Below are positions 7,298-16,800 of a stretch of 64,000 nt of DNA, piece by piece. The stretch's first letter is position 1, and each line of letters begins with the position of its first letter. Location of the stretch: NCBI RefSeq assembly GCF_002192255.1, contig NZ_CP021768.1, positions 2,498,001 through 2,562,000 on the forward strand. The letters run 5' to 3'. A program made the position numbers and the translations under genes. This stretch comes from Stenotrophomonas sp. WZN-1. GTDB lineage: Bacteria; Pseudomonadota; Gammaproteobacteria; Xanthomonadales; Xanthomonadaceae. The notes under the pieces are model-generated. The model saw only the letters and a list, made by a program, of their open reading frames with translations, was not told where the DNA came from and did not search any database.

Positions 7298-8521
7298 TCA
7301 AGCGATGGCGGCCGCCGGCCGGAAGCATGCGGCCATCATACGCCACAGCAGGCGCCCTTCTTCGGCCAGCCGCAGCACGCGTGCATCCCAATGTGCCCAG
7401 CCGCGTGCCAGCAACGGCGACAGCGTGGGCAGCTGCTCGGCGAAGCATTCTTCGAACGGTTCATCGTTGCGCCACTCGAAGGCAGCCGCGTCGAGGGCGT
7501 GATCGCAGGCGATGCTCTGCGCCACTTCAGCCACCAAGCGCTCGTCCTCGGACAGAATCAGCCCGGCAGCCACACCCATGTGACCCGCCTGCAAGCGCGC
7601 ACGCCACTCTCCCAGTTCGTCCTCCAGCCGGTAGAACACCTCGCCGATCTGGCTGCAGGCAGACAGACCGAGGCCGATGAAATCACTGCGGTCGCGGCGT
7701 GGCACACCGGCCAGGTCGCAATGGCGCTGGCCATCGCCCGGGCCATGCGGGTTCGGCAGGTCGCCGCGTTGATAGTGATCGCCACCGATCGGTTCGTAAC
7801 CCGCTGTGCGCAGCAGGCGCCAGGCCTGCAGCCAGTGCGCCGCCGAGGGATCCCGTGGCAGCGCACACGGCGCCGGCAGCAGGATGCGCTCGGGCGCTTC
7901 GGCCAGCACCTCATGCAGTCGTTCGATGAAGCCGGTGTCGTCGCTGCCGGGCACCCGCAACTGGTAGTAGCGCGCGGTGAAGCCGACCTGCCGCGCCTGT
8001 GCCAGCAGGGTCGGCCCGGGCGCATCGGCACGATCGATCACGTTCAGGCGGGTGCAGCCCACCGCGCGCAGCTGCGCCGGCGCCAGCGTGCTGCCCGCGT
8101 CCAGCCGCACCTCCACCTGTGGCCGCGCCACCGTGCGCAGGTGCTGTGGCACGGCGTCCAGCAGCTGGCCCAGCTGGGACGGTGGCAACGTCTCGGCCAA
8201 TCCCAGCTGCAACACCATCGCCACCACTTCGCGGTCCTCGGCCAGGGCATCAGCCTGCAGCCGCAGGGCCAGCAGCAAGGTGTCCAGATAGGCCTGCGGC
8301 GGCACATCGCGACCACCGCGACCGGCCTGGAAGCCGAGCGTCAAGCCGCGCGGGATCAGGTGCTCGTTGCTGGCGCGCACGGCGGCACGCCAGCCGCTAT
8401 CGCCAAAGCCGGCGCTGAACTGGTCAGCCGGCGGAAACAGCACGTGCCGGGGCTGCCGCAGCAGTGCCGCCTGCAGCGCAGTGTCCTCACTCTCATCGAC
8501 GTGGAAGCTCATGGCACACAT
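7298..8521 (-). CDS. HemN-like protein lacking the radical-SAM cysteine motif
   Basis: This 407-residue protein resembles oxygen-independent coproporphyrinogen oxidase at both ends. The N-terminal RQPRHVLFPPADQF corresponds to the RYTSYPTA-type segment, and the C-terminal TAGYEPIGGDHY with DFIGLGLSACSQIG corresponds to the HemN GYxxIGMDHF and GLGxS regions. Where HemN has the CxxxCxxC cluster motif, this protein reads LTLGFQAGRGGRD, with no cysteines. It cannot bind the usual radical-SAM cluster there. A haem-chaperone, scaffold or relic role is possible. The ATG at 8521 follows an AGAGGA ribosome site; an in-frame ATG at 8512 is an alternative. Confidence 0.78.
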   Translation of the reverse strand: MCAMSFHVDESEDTALQAALLRQPRHVLFPPADQFSAGFGDSGWRAAVRASNEHLIPRGLTLGFQAGRGGRDVPPQAYLDTLLLALRLQADALAEDREVVAMVLQLGLAETLPPSQLGQLLDAVPQHLRTVARPQVEVRLDAGSTLAPAQLRAVGCTRLNVIDRADAPGPTLLAQARQVGFTARYYQLRVPGSDDTGFIERLHEVLAEAPERILLPAPCALPRDPSAAHWLQAWRLLRTAGYEPIGGDHYQRGDLPNPHGPGDGQRHCDLAGVPRRDRSDFIGLGLSACSQIGEVFYRLEDELGEWRARLQAGHMGVAAGLILSEDERLVAEVAQSIACDHALDAAAFEWRNDEPFEECFAEQLPTLSPLLARGWAHWDARVLRLAEEGRLLWRMMAACFRPAAAIA

Positions 8522-8547
8522 CTTCGGGCGTTCCTCTTCGCGTGGCC

Positions 8548-8561
8548 CTGATTGAAATCAA
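8548..8561 (-). promoter_or_regulatory. FNR-type site upstream of the HemN-like gene
   Basis: CTGATTGAAATCAA, written on the plus strand, matches TTGAT-N4-ATCAA at 9 of 10 fixed positions. Its centre is only about 34 bp upstream of the first ATG (8521). A standard -41.5 arrangement would put the transcript start near 8513, next to the second ATG at 8512. Either that transcript is nearly leaderless or the site works differently. Confidence 0.55.
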
Positions 8562-8584
8562 GCGTGGCGCATCGGTGGGTTCAT

Positions 8585-8646
8585 GCCGGCCAGCGGCCGG
8601 CACTACTCTTTCACCCACTACCCGGTAGTGCCGGCCGCTGGCCAGC
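8585..8646. repeat. Pair of facing SMAG palindromes
   Basis: GCCGGCCAGCGGCCGGC plus ACTAC lies at 8585-8606, and the inverted GTAGTGCCGGCCGCTGGCCA and on at 8625-8646. The pair can form one hairpin in the gap after the second narK, immediately upstream of the FNR-type site for the HemN-like gene. Confidence 0.85.
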
Positions 8647-8653
8647 AACCCGT

Positions 8654-9985
8654 TCACCTGCCGCGCACCCGTTCGGCGGCGGCCGCATCAATGGCTTCGG
8701 GCAGGTCGGTCTCGCGGTCGATCTGCGGGAAGTGACGGCGCTCCATGCGGCGGATCGCAAAATGCATCCACGCCAGTGCAGCCGCCACCAGCACGAACAG
8801 CAGCATGAAACAGCTGCTCCAGATGCCCACCGCATCGTTCAATGCCCCGAACACGATCGGCAGGATGAACCCACCCAGGCCGCCGATCATGCCGACCACA
8901 CCGCCCACCGCGCCCACATGCTTGGGGTAGTACACCGGTATGTGCTTGTAGACCGCGGCCTTGCCCAGCGACATGAAGAAGCCCAGCACGAACACCAGCA
9001 CGGTGAACATCACCACGCCGATCGCCAGATGGAAGTGGATCGGGCCGTGGATGCCCTGCACCACATACTCGGTATCCGGGTAGGCCAGCAGGAACGTGCA
9101 GATGGCCGACACGCCGAAGGTCCAGTACATCACCCGCCGCGCGCCCATCCGGTCCGACATCCAGCCACCGACCACGCGGAACAGGCTGGCCGGGATCGAA
9201 TAGCACGCCGCCAGCATGCCGGCGTGGCCCACATCCATGCCGTAAGCGCCCACCAGGTAGTGCGGCAGCCACAGCGCCAGCGCCACGAAGCCACCGAACA
9301 CGAAGAAGTAGTACAGCGAGAACCGCCAGACCTGCAGGTTCTTCAGCGGCGCCATCTGCTCGGCGAAGGGCACCGGCTTCACGCCCTCGCGGCGACGCTG
9401 CTCCAGCGACGGATCTTCCTTGCTGAAGAGGAAGAACAAGACCGCGGTGACGGCCAGCGCTACCGCCCATACCTTGGCAACCATGGTCCAGCCGGCGGCC
9501 ACCATCACCAGCGGCGCCAGCAGCTTGGTCACCGCCGAGCCGATGTTGCCGGCACCGAAGATGCCCAGTGCGGTGCCCTGCTTGCTGGCCGGGAACCACT
9601 TCGACACGTAGGCCACGCCCACCGAGAAGTTGCCACCGGCGATGCCCACGCACAGCGCGGCGATCAGGAACTGGGTGTAGGTCTGCGCGTAGGTCAGCAT
9701 CCAGGTAGCCACAGCGCCACACAGCATCACCAGCACCATCACCTTGCGGCCACCGAACTGGTCGGACCAGATGCCGAGGAAGACCCGGCTGACCGAACCG
9801 GTCAGCACCGGCGTGGCGATCAAAAGGCCGAACTGGGTGTCATTCAACCCGAGCTGTTGACTGATCTGGATGCCGATGATCGAAAAGATCATCCACACCG
9901 CGAAGCACACGGTGAAGGCGAACGTGCTCAGCCACAGCGCACGCTGCTGCTGCCCGGCACTGGCGGGGGCAAGGGCCTGGTTCAT
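8654..9985 (-). CDS. narK: NarK-type nitrate/nitrite MFS transporter (downstream copy)
   Basis: This 443-residue, 12-segment MFS protein has nitrate-porter features: LLIATPVLTGSVSRVFLGIW in the second segment, GIAGGNFSVGVAYVSKWFP in the fifth (the GGNF nitrate signature) and FGAGNIGSAVTKLLAPLV. It carries nitrate into, or nitrite out of, the cytoplasm. It starts 23 bp after the parvulin gene and so ends the nar transcript. Length and position suggest a NarK1-type nitrate/proton symporter paired with the other NarK at 17668-19086, but the direction of transport cannot be read from sequence. Confidence 0.9.
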   Translation of the reverse strand: MNQALAPASAGQQQRALWLSTFAFTVCFAVWMIFSIIGIQISQQLGLNDTQFGLLIATPVLTGSVSRVFLGIWSDQFGGRKVMVLVMLCGAVATWMLTYAQTYTQFLIAALCVGIAGGNFSVGVAYVSKWFPASKQGTALGIFGAGNIGSAVTKLLAPLVMVAAGWTMVAKVWAVALAVTAVLFFLFSKEDPSLEQRRREGVKPVPFAEQMAPLKNLQVWRFSLYYFFVFGGFVALALWLPHYLVGAYGMDVGHAGMLAACYSIPASLFRVVGGWMSDRMGARRVMYWTFGVSAICTFLLAYPDTEYVVQGIHGPIHFHLAIGVVMFTVLVFVLGFFMSLGKAAVYKHIPVYYPKHVGAVGGVVGMIGGLGGFILPIVFGALNDAVGIWSSCFMLLFVLVAAALAWMHFAIRRMERRHFPQIDRETDLPEAIDAAAAERVRGR

Positions 9986-10008
9986 GGGGTTTCCTCGTTC
10001 AATGGGGG

Positions 10009-10908
10009 TCAGCCGATATCCGCTTCGGCTTCGATCTCATCCAGCCCGCGCACCGGGTAGCGTTCCTGCAGCTGCAGCAGGTAAGCCTGCACCTCGCGCA
10101 GGCGCACCTGCAGTTCCAGATAGTCACGCAGCAGCGGCAGCACCACCTCGAATGGCTGCGGCTGGCCCTCCTCGCGGGCATCGACGCAGACCACGTGGTA
10201 GCCCCAGCGCGATTCCACCGGGAATCCAGCCAGGCCCTCGCGCAGGCGGAACACCTGGCGGTCGAACTCCGGCGTGGTCTGCCCGCGCTGCAGCCAGCCG
10301 AGGTCGCCGCCCTCGCTGCTGGACGGGCAGCGCGAATGGCGCAGGGCGAAATCGGCGAACAGGTGCGGCGACTCCTTCAGCAGGCCGACCAGCCGCTCGC
10401 CCTCGGTGCGTGCAGCGAAGCGCCCGGCCACGTCGTCGGCCGGCGCCGCCAGCAGGATATGGCGCAGGCGCACGCGATCGGGCGAGCGGAAGCGCTCCGG
10501 GTTCTGTTCGAAGTAGCGGCGGCAGTCCTCGTCGGTCGGCACGCGGTCTTCGATCGCGTCCTCAAGCAGCTGCTGGATCAGCACTTCCTCGCCGCTGACC
10601 CGGTTGCCCTCCGGCGCCTGCAGGCCCAGCCGCTGCGCTTCCAGACGCAGCAGCTCGCGCACCACCAGTGCACGCGCCGCTTCGGCGCGTGACTGTTCCG
10701 GGCGCATCGCCCGATGGTGCTGCATCTCACGGGCGATGTCGGCCTCGCTGATCGCGGTCTCGTCCACGAACAGCCGGCACGGCGCCGGCTGCCCGAGCGA
10801 GCGCGGTCCCTGCTCCGCCGCGTCGTGGTGGTGCGAATGCGCCTCGGCCGGAACCGGGGCATTGGAGTCGATCACGGTGATCGGCAGGAATTTCGGCAGG
10901 CTGCCCAT
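10009..10908 (-). CDS. Parvulin-type peptidyl-prolyl isomerase of the nar operon
   Basis: The 299-residue protein has an N-terminal helical region with EAQRLGLQAPEGN and a C-terminal PpiC/rotamase domain (about 150-260: VRLRHILLAAPADD, SSSEGGDLGWLQRGQTTPEFD, GLAGFPVESRWGYHVVCVD). Parvulin-type proteins often follow narGHJI in beta- and gammaproteobacteria and may help fold the nitrate reductase; that role is by association. No signal peptide is visible, so it acts in the cytoplasm. It starts three bases after narI and is clearly in the same transcript. The middle contains many acidic and arginine residues of no clear function. Confidence 0.88.
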   Translation of the reverse strand: MGSLPKFLPITVIDSNAPVPAEAHSHHHDAAEQGPRSLGQPAPCRLFVDETAISEADIAREMQHHRAMRPEQSRAEAARALVVRELLRLEAQRLGLQAPEGNRVSGEEVLIQQLLEDAIEDRVPTDEDCRRYFEQNPERFRSPDRVRLRHILLAAPADDVAGRFAARTEGERLVGLLKESPHLFADFALRHSRCPSSSEGGDLGWLQRGQTTPEFDRQVFRLREGLAGFPVESRWGYHVVCVDAREEGQPQPFEVVLPLLRDYLELQVRLREVQAYLLQLQERYPVRGLDEIEAEADIG

Positions 10909-10911
10909 GAA

Positions 10912-11619
10912 TTACTCCCGCGGACCGTAGCGCAGCGTGGCCTGGCGGCGGCGCACCACCTGGTACGGCCGCCACAGGTAGCTGATCGGAATGCTCCACA
11001 CGTGCACCAGGCGGGTGAACGGCGCGATCAGGAACAGGGTCAGGCCCAGGAAGATATGCATCTTGTAGACCCAGCTGACGCCCTCGATATAGTCGGCGGC
11101 ACCGGCGCGGAAGGTCACAATATGCTGCGCCCATTCGGCCAGCTGCACCATCACCCCACCGTCCAGGTGGCCGGACGAGATGCGGATGCTGTACAGGCCC
11201 AGGCACAGCTGCGCGAACAGCAGCACCAGCACCAGCGTGTCACCGAAGCTGCCGGTAGCCCGTACCCGCGCATTGAACAGCCGGCGCACCAGCAGGATGC
11301 TGATGCCGATGAAGCACAGCGCGCCGAACACACCGCCGACCACCATCGCCAGCATCTGCTTCTGCGACGAGGTGATGAAGTGCTCGTACACCGCGTGCGG
11401 GGTCAGCAGGCCGACCAGGTGGCCACCGAGGATGGCCAGGATGCCGATATGGAAGCAGTTGCTGCCGATCCGCATGCCCTTGTCCGACAGCATCTGGCTG
11501 GAGCCGGTGCGCCAGGTGTACATGGCCTTGTCATAGCGCGCCCAGCTGCCGATCAGCAGCACCGCCACGGCGATGTACGGGTAGTACTGGAAGGCGAATT
11601 GATGCAGGGAGTAACTCAT
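10912..11619 (-). CDS. narI: Respiratory nitrate reductase, gamma (cytochrome b) subunit
   Basis: The 235-residue membrane protein has five hydrophobic segments, beginning LHQFAFQYYPYIAVAVLLIG and with GSNCFHIGILAILGGHLVGL, which carries a haem-ligand histidine. Further histidines in the last segment (KMHIFLGLTLFLIAPFTRLVHV) complete the two haem b sites. NarI takes electrons from quinol on the periplasmic side and passes them to NarH. The start overlaps the narJ stop by four bases. Confidence 0.96.
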   Translation of the reverse strand: MSYSLHQFAFQYYPYIAVAVLLIGSWARYDKAMYTWRTGSSQMLSDKGMRIGSNCFHIGILAILGGHLVGLLTPHAVYEHFITSSQKQMLAMVVGGVFGALCFIGISILLVRRLFNARVRATGSFGDTLVLVLLFAQLCLGLYSIRISSGHLDGGVMVQLAEWAQHIVTFRAGAADYIEGVSWVYKMHIFLGLTLFLIAPFTRLVHVWSIPISYLWRPYQVVRRRQATLRYGPRE

Positions 11620-12299
11620 GGCTGGACCTCTCGATGCGATGGACGGGCCGGCGAACGCACGGGCGGCTTGCAGTCTTCGGCAGGAGCTTCGGCGCCGAAG
11701 CGCACCGCCTCCTCCTCCCACAAGCGGTCCATGGCCTCGGCGGTATCGTCGCGGACTTCCTCGCTGGCACGCTGGCGCAGCGCCTGCAGATCGGCCTTGC
11801 CGTCGCCGGCCTCGACCAGGATCTCGAACAGCACCCGGTGCGGCAGCTCGCGCTCGGCGGCACGCGCCGCCAGCATCCCGGCGATATGGCCGATGTGGTG
11901 CAACCACTCGCGGGCCTCGCTGCCGGGGCGATGGGCCAGGAACTCCAGCAGCAGCGGCAGGTAGTCCGGCAACTCGCGTGCATCCAGCTCGAAGCCGTTG
12001 CGGCGGTAGGTTTCGACCAGATCGACCATGGCCTGGCCACGGTCGCGCGACTCGCCATGGATGTGTTCGAACAGCAGCAGGCTCATCGAGCGGCCGCGGT
12101 CGAAACTGGCCAGCCAGGCGGCCTGCGCATCCAGCGCATCGGTGCCCAGCAGCTGCTGCACGAAGCTGCGCAGCTGCTGGCGGCGGGCGGCGTTCAGCGC
12201 CGGGTCGTCGCAGGCAGCGAGCAGTTCCTCGCCGTGCTGCCACAGTTCTTCACGGGGATAATCCAGCAACACCCCGACCAGCTTGAGCACGCCCATCAC
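11616..12299 (-). CDS. narJ: Nitrate reductase assembly chaperone
   Basis: The 227-residue, acidic, helical protein has the NarJ/TorD start (MMGVLKLVGVLLDYPREELW) and the conserved SLLLFEHIHGESRDRGQAMVDL segment. It binds immature NarG, holds it until molybdenum cofactor is inserted and is not part of the final enzyme. Four-base overlaps with narH and narI keep its synthesis in step with the subunits. Confidence 0.95.
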   Translation of the reverse strand: MMGVLKLVGVLLDYPREELWQHGEELLAACDDPALNAARRQQLRSFVQQLLGTDALDAQAAWLASFDRGRSMSLLLFEHIHGESRDRGQAMVDLVETYRRNGFELDARELPDYLPLLLEFLAHRPGSEAREWLHHIGHIAGMLAARAAERELPHRVLFEILVEAGDGKADLQALRQRASEEVRDDTAEAMDRLWEEEAVRFGAEAPAEDCKPPVRSPARPSHREVQP

Positions 12300-13843
12300 A
12301 CCACCTCCTTGCGGCGGTGGTTCGGCCCCTTGTCCACCACGAAGGTAGTGCTCTTGCGCTGGCCGAACAGGTCGGCCGGGCTGTCACCGTTGCAGCCGTT
12401 GCCGAAGGTGAAGCCGCAGCCGCCGCGCTCGCCGAAGGCATCGTTGGCGTACTCGCGGTGGCCGGTGGGAATCACGAAACGGTCCTCGTAGTTGGCGATG
12501 GCAAGGTAGCGGTACATTTCTTCCACCTGGGCGATGCTCAGCCCCGTCTGTTCCAGCACCGCGGTGTCTTCCACGCCGTCCACATTCTTGGCCCGGCGCC
12601 AGGCACGCATCGCCATCAGCCGCTCCAGCGCACGCACCACCGGCGCCTCGTCACCGGCCGTCAGCAGGTTGGCCAGGTAGCGCATCGGGATGCGCAGCGA
12701 GGCCACGTCCGGCAGTTCGCCGCTCATGCCCACGCGGCCACGCTCGGCGGCGGACTGGATCGGCGACAACGGCGGCACGTACCAGACCATCGGCAGCGTG
12801 CGGTATTCCGGGTGCAGCGGCAGCGCCAGCTTCCAGTCGATCGCCAGCTTGTACACCGGCGACTGCTTGGCCGCGTCCAGCCAGCTGTCCGGGATGCCCT
12901 CCTTGCGCGCGGCGGCGATCACCGCCGGATCGTTCGGGTCCAGGAAGATGTCCAGGTGGGCCTGGTACAGGTCCTTCTCGGCGGCCACCGAAGCCGCCTC
13001 GGCGATGCGGTCGGCGTCGTACAGCATCACGCCCAGGTAGCGGATGCGGCCCACGCAGGTTTCCGAACACACCGTCGGCTCGCCCATCTCGATGCGCGGG
13101 TAGCAGAAGATGCACTTCTCCGACTTGCCGCTCTTCCAGTTGTAGTAGATCTTCTTGTACGGGCACGCCGACACGCACATGCGCCAGCCGCGGCACTTGT
13201 CCTGGTCGATCAGCACGATGCCATCTTCCTCGCGCTTGTAGATCGCACCCGAGGGGCACGCCGACACGCACGCCGGGTTCAGGCAGTGCTCGCACAGGCG
13301 CGGCAGGTACATCATGAAGGTCTTCTCGAAGGCGCCGTAGATCTCCTTCTGCACCTGGTCGAAGTTGTAGTCGCGCGAACGCTTGCTGAACTCCGAGCCG
13401 AGGATCTCCTCCCAGTTCGGGCCCCACTCGATCTTCTGCATGCGCTCGCCACTGATCAGCGAACGCGGCCTCGCGGTGGGCTGGTGCTGGCTGTCCTTGG
13501 CGGTGTGCAGGTTCTGGTAGTCGAAATCGAACGGCTCGTAGTAGTCGTCGATCTGCGGCAGGTCCGGGTTGGCGAAGATCTTGGCCAGCATGCGCCAGCG
13601 GCCACCGGCACGCGGCACCAGCTTGCCGGCGCGGGTGCGTACCCAGCCGCCGTTCCACTTGTCCTGGTTTTCCCATTCCTTCGGGTAGCCGATGCCCGGC
13701 TTGGTTTCCACGTTGTTGAACCAGGCGTACTCGACGCCCTCGCGCGAGGTCCAGACGTTCTTGCAGGTGATCGAGCAGGTATGGCAGCCGATGCACTTGT
13801 CCAGGTTCAGCACCATCGCGATCTGTGCACGGACCTTCATCAC
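12296..13843 (-). CDS. narH: Respiratory nitrate reductase, beta (iron-sulfur) subunit
   Basis: The 515-residue protein carries four cysteine groups: CIGCHTCSITC near residue 20, then CEHCLNPACVSACP, CRGWRMCVSACP and CIFCYP with CSETC. The tryptophan in CRGWRMC replaces one cysteine, as expected for the [3Fe-4S] cluster of NarH, so three [4Fe-4S] and one [3Fe-4S] cluster can be built. It wires electrons from NarI to NarG. Length matches E. coli NarH (512). It overlaps narG and narJ by four bases each. Confidence 0.97.
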   Translation of the reverse strand: MMKVRAQIAMVLNLDKCIGCHTCSITCKNVWTSREGVEYAWFNNVETKPGIGYPKEWENQDKWNGGWVRTRAGKLVPRAGGRWRMLAKIFANPDLPQIDDYYEPFDFDYQNLHTAKDSQHQPTARPRSLISGERMQKIEWGPNWEEILGSEFSKRSRDYNFDQVQKEIYGAFEKTFMMYLPRLCEHCLNPACVSACPSGAIYKREEDGIVLIDQDKCRGWRMCVSACPYKKIYYNWKSGKSEKCIFCYPRIEMGEPTVCSETCVGRIRYLGVMLYDADRIAEAASVAAEKDLYQAHLDIFLDPNDPAVIAAARKEGIPDSWLDAAKQSPVYKLAIDWKLALPLHPEYRTLPMVWYVPPLSPIQSAAERGRVGMSGELPDVASLRIPMRYLANLLTAGDEAPVVRALERLMAMRAWRRAKNVDGVEDTAVLEQTGLSIAQVEEMYRYLAIANYEDRFVIPTGHREYANDAFGERGGCGFTFGNGCNGDSPADLFGQRKSTTFVVDKGPNHRRKEVV

Positions 13844-16800
13844 ACCACCTCCTTGCTGGCCGATGCCGAAGCACCAGCGGGCTGTTCATCGTCCAACCAG
13901 TCGATCTTGTCCATCTTGCGCACGATCACGAACTCGTCGCGGTTGGTGCCACAGGTACCGTAGTAGTTGAAGCCGTACGCCAACTGCGCGTAGCCGCCGA
14001 TCATGTGGGTGGGCTTGAGCACGATGCGGGTCACCGAGTTGTGGATGCCGCCGCGGGTCCCGGAAATCTCCGAGCCCGGCACGTTGATGATGCGTTCCTG
14101 GGCGTGGTACATCATCGCCATGCCCGGCATCACGCGCTGGCTGACCACTGCACGCGCGGCGATCGCACCGTTCACGTTGAACAACTCGATCCAGTCGTTG
14201 TCGACGATGCCGGCACTGCGCGCGTCGTCCTCGCTGATCCACACGATCGGGCCACCGCGCGACAGCGTCTGCATGATCAGGTTGTCGCTGTAAGTGCTGT
14301 GGATGCCCCACTTCTGGTGGGGCGTGATCCAGTTCAGCACGATCTCCTTGTTGCCGTTCGGGCGCTGGTTCAGCAGCGGCTCCACCGTGCGCGTGTTGAC
14401 TGGCGGCCGGTAGCCCATGAAGGCCTCGCCGAAGTCGATCATCCACTCGTGGTCCTGGTAGAACTGCTGGCGGCCGGTCACCGTGCGCCACGGAATCAGC
14501 TCATGCACGTTGGTATAGCCGGCGTTGTAGCTGACGTTGTCGTCTTCCAGGCCCGACCAGATCGGTGAGGAGATGATCTTGCGCGGCTGCGCCTGGATGT
14601 CACGGAAGCGGATCGCCTCGTGCTCCTTGCCCACCGCCAGGTGGGTGTGCTCGCGGCCGGTGAAGGTCCCCAGCGATTCCCACGCCTTCACTGCGACGTG
14701 GCCATTGGTTTCCGGCGCCAGGTGCAGGATCACCTCGGCCGCATCGATCGCGGTCGAAATGGCCGGGCGACCCTGGCTCACGCCCGCGTCGTGCACGGTG
14801 TGGTTGAGCTTGCCGAGGAATTCGACCTCGTGCTTGGTGTCCCAGCTCATGCCTTTGCCGCCGTTGCCCAGCTTGTCCAGCAGCGGGCCCAGCGAGGTGA
14901 ACTTGCGGTACAGGTTCGGGTAGTCGCGCTCCACCACCGTCATCGACGGCATGGTCTGGCCCGGAATGGCCTCGCACTCGCCCTTCTTCCAGTCGGCCAC
15001 GCCGAACGGCATGCCCAGCTCGTTCGGGGTGTCGTGCAGCGTCGGCACCAGCACCAGATCCTTCTCGACACCCAGCACGCCCGGCGCCATCTCGCTCACG
15101 GTGCGGGCGACTTCCTTGAATATCTCCCAGTCGCTGCGCGATTCCCAGGCCGGATCCACCGCCTTCGACAGCGGGTGGATGAACGGGTGCATGTCCGAGG
15201 TGTTGAGGTCGTCCTTCTCGTACCAGGTCGCGGTCGGCAGCACGATGTCCGAGTACAGCGCGGTGGTGCACATGCGGAAGTCGAGCGTGACCAGCAGGTC
15301 CAGCTTGCCTTCCGGCGCCTCGTCACGCCACGTCACTTCCTCCGGCTTGATCGCCCCCATCTCGCCCAGATCCTTGCCCTGCAGCCCATGGCGTGTGCCC
15401 AGCAGGTGCCGCAGCATGTATTCGTGGCCCTTGCCCGAGGAACCGAGCAGGTTCGAGCGCCAGATGAACATCATTCGCGGGTGGTTCTGCTGTGCATCCG
15501 GATCGGCAAAGGCGAAGTCCAGCGAGCCGTCCTTGAACTTGCCCAGCGCGTAGTCGGCTGGGGCCACGCCCGCTGCCTCGGCCTCGCGTACCAGCTGCAG
15601 CGGGTTGCGGTCCAGCTGCGGCGCACACGGCAACCAGCCCATGCGCACCGCGCGCAGGTTCAGGTCGGCCAGGCTGCCGCTGTACTTGCTCGCGTCCGCC
15701 AGGGGCGACAGCAGCTCGTCCACCTGCAGCTTCTCGTAGCGCCACTGCCCGGTGTTGAAGTAGAAGAACGAGGTGCCGTTCATGTGGCGCGGCGGGCGGC
15801 TCCAGTCCAGGCCGAAGGCCAGCGGCTGCCAGCCGGTCTGCGGGCGCAGCTTCTCCTGGCCCACGTAGTGCGCCCAACCACCACCGGTCTGGCCCACGCA
15901 ACCGCACATGATCAGCATGTTGATCAGGCCGCGGTAGTTCATGTCGTTGTGGAACCAGTGGTTCATGCCCGCGCCGACGATGATCATCGAGCGGCCATGG
16001 GTCTTGTCGGCGGTACGCGCGAACTCGCGGGCGATCTCGATCACCTCGGCACGCGGTACGCCGGTGATGCGTTCCTGCCAGGCCGGCGTGCCCGGCACCA
16101 TGTCGTCGAAGCTCGATGCCACGTTGCCGCCGCCAAAGCCGCGGTCCACGCCGTACTGGGCCAGCAGCAGGTCGTAGACCGTGGCCACCAGGGTCTCGCC
16201 ACCCTCGGCCAGGGCCAGGCGACGCACCGGGATGTTGCGCTCAAGCACGTCGTCGGCCGGCGCGGCAGTCCAGCCATCGGTCTCGATGCCACCGAAGTAC
16301 GGGAAGCTCACCGCTTCGATGCCCTCATGGCCATCGGCCAGGCTCAGGCGCAGGCGTGTATCGGCGCCCTTGCTTTCCTTCTCCTCGATGTTCCACTTGC
16401 CCTTCTCGCCCCAGCGGAAGCCGATTGAGCCATTGGGCACCACGATCTGGCCGCTGGTCTCGTCGTAGGCCAGCGTCTTCCAGTCCGGGTTGTTGGCTTC
16501 GCCCAGCCCACCCAGTTCACTGGCACGCAGGAAACGGCCCGGCACCAGGCGGCCATCGTCGCGGCGTTCCAGGCGCACCAGCATCGGCATGTCCGAGTAC
16601 TGGCGGCAGTAGTCCTGGAAGTACTGCGAAGGCGAATCGACGTGGAACTCGCGCAGGATCACATGACCGAAGGCGAAGGCCAGTGCCGCGTCGGTGCCCT
16701 GCTTGGGGTGCAGCCAATGGTCGGTCAGCTTGGCCAGCTCGGAATAGTCCGGGCAGATCGCCACCGTCTTGGTGCCGTTGTAGCGCGCCTCGGTGAAGAA

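Noticed and set aside
7298..8521. Annotating the HemN-like gene as active oxygen-independent coproporphyrinogen oxidase
   Set aside because: The radical-SAM cysteine motif is missing.
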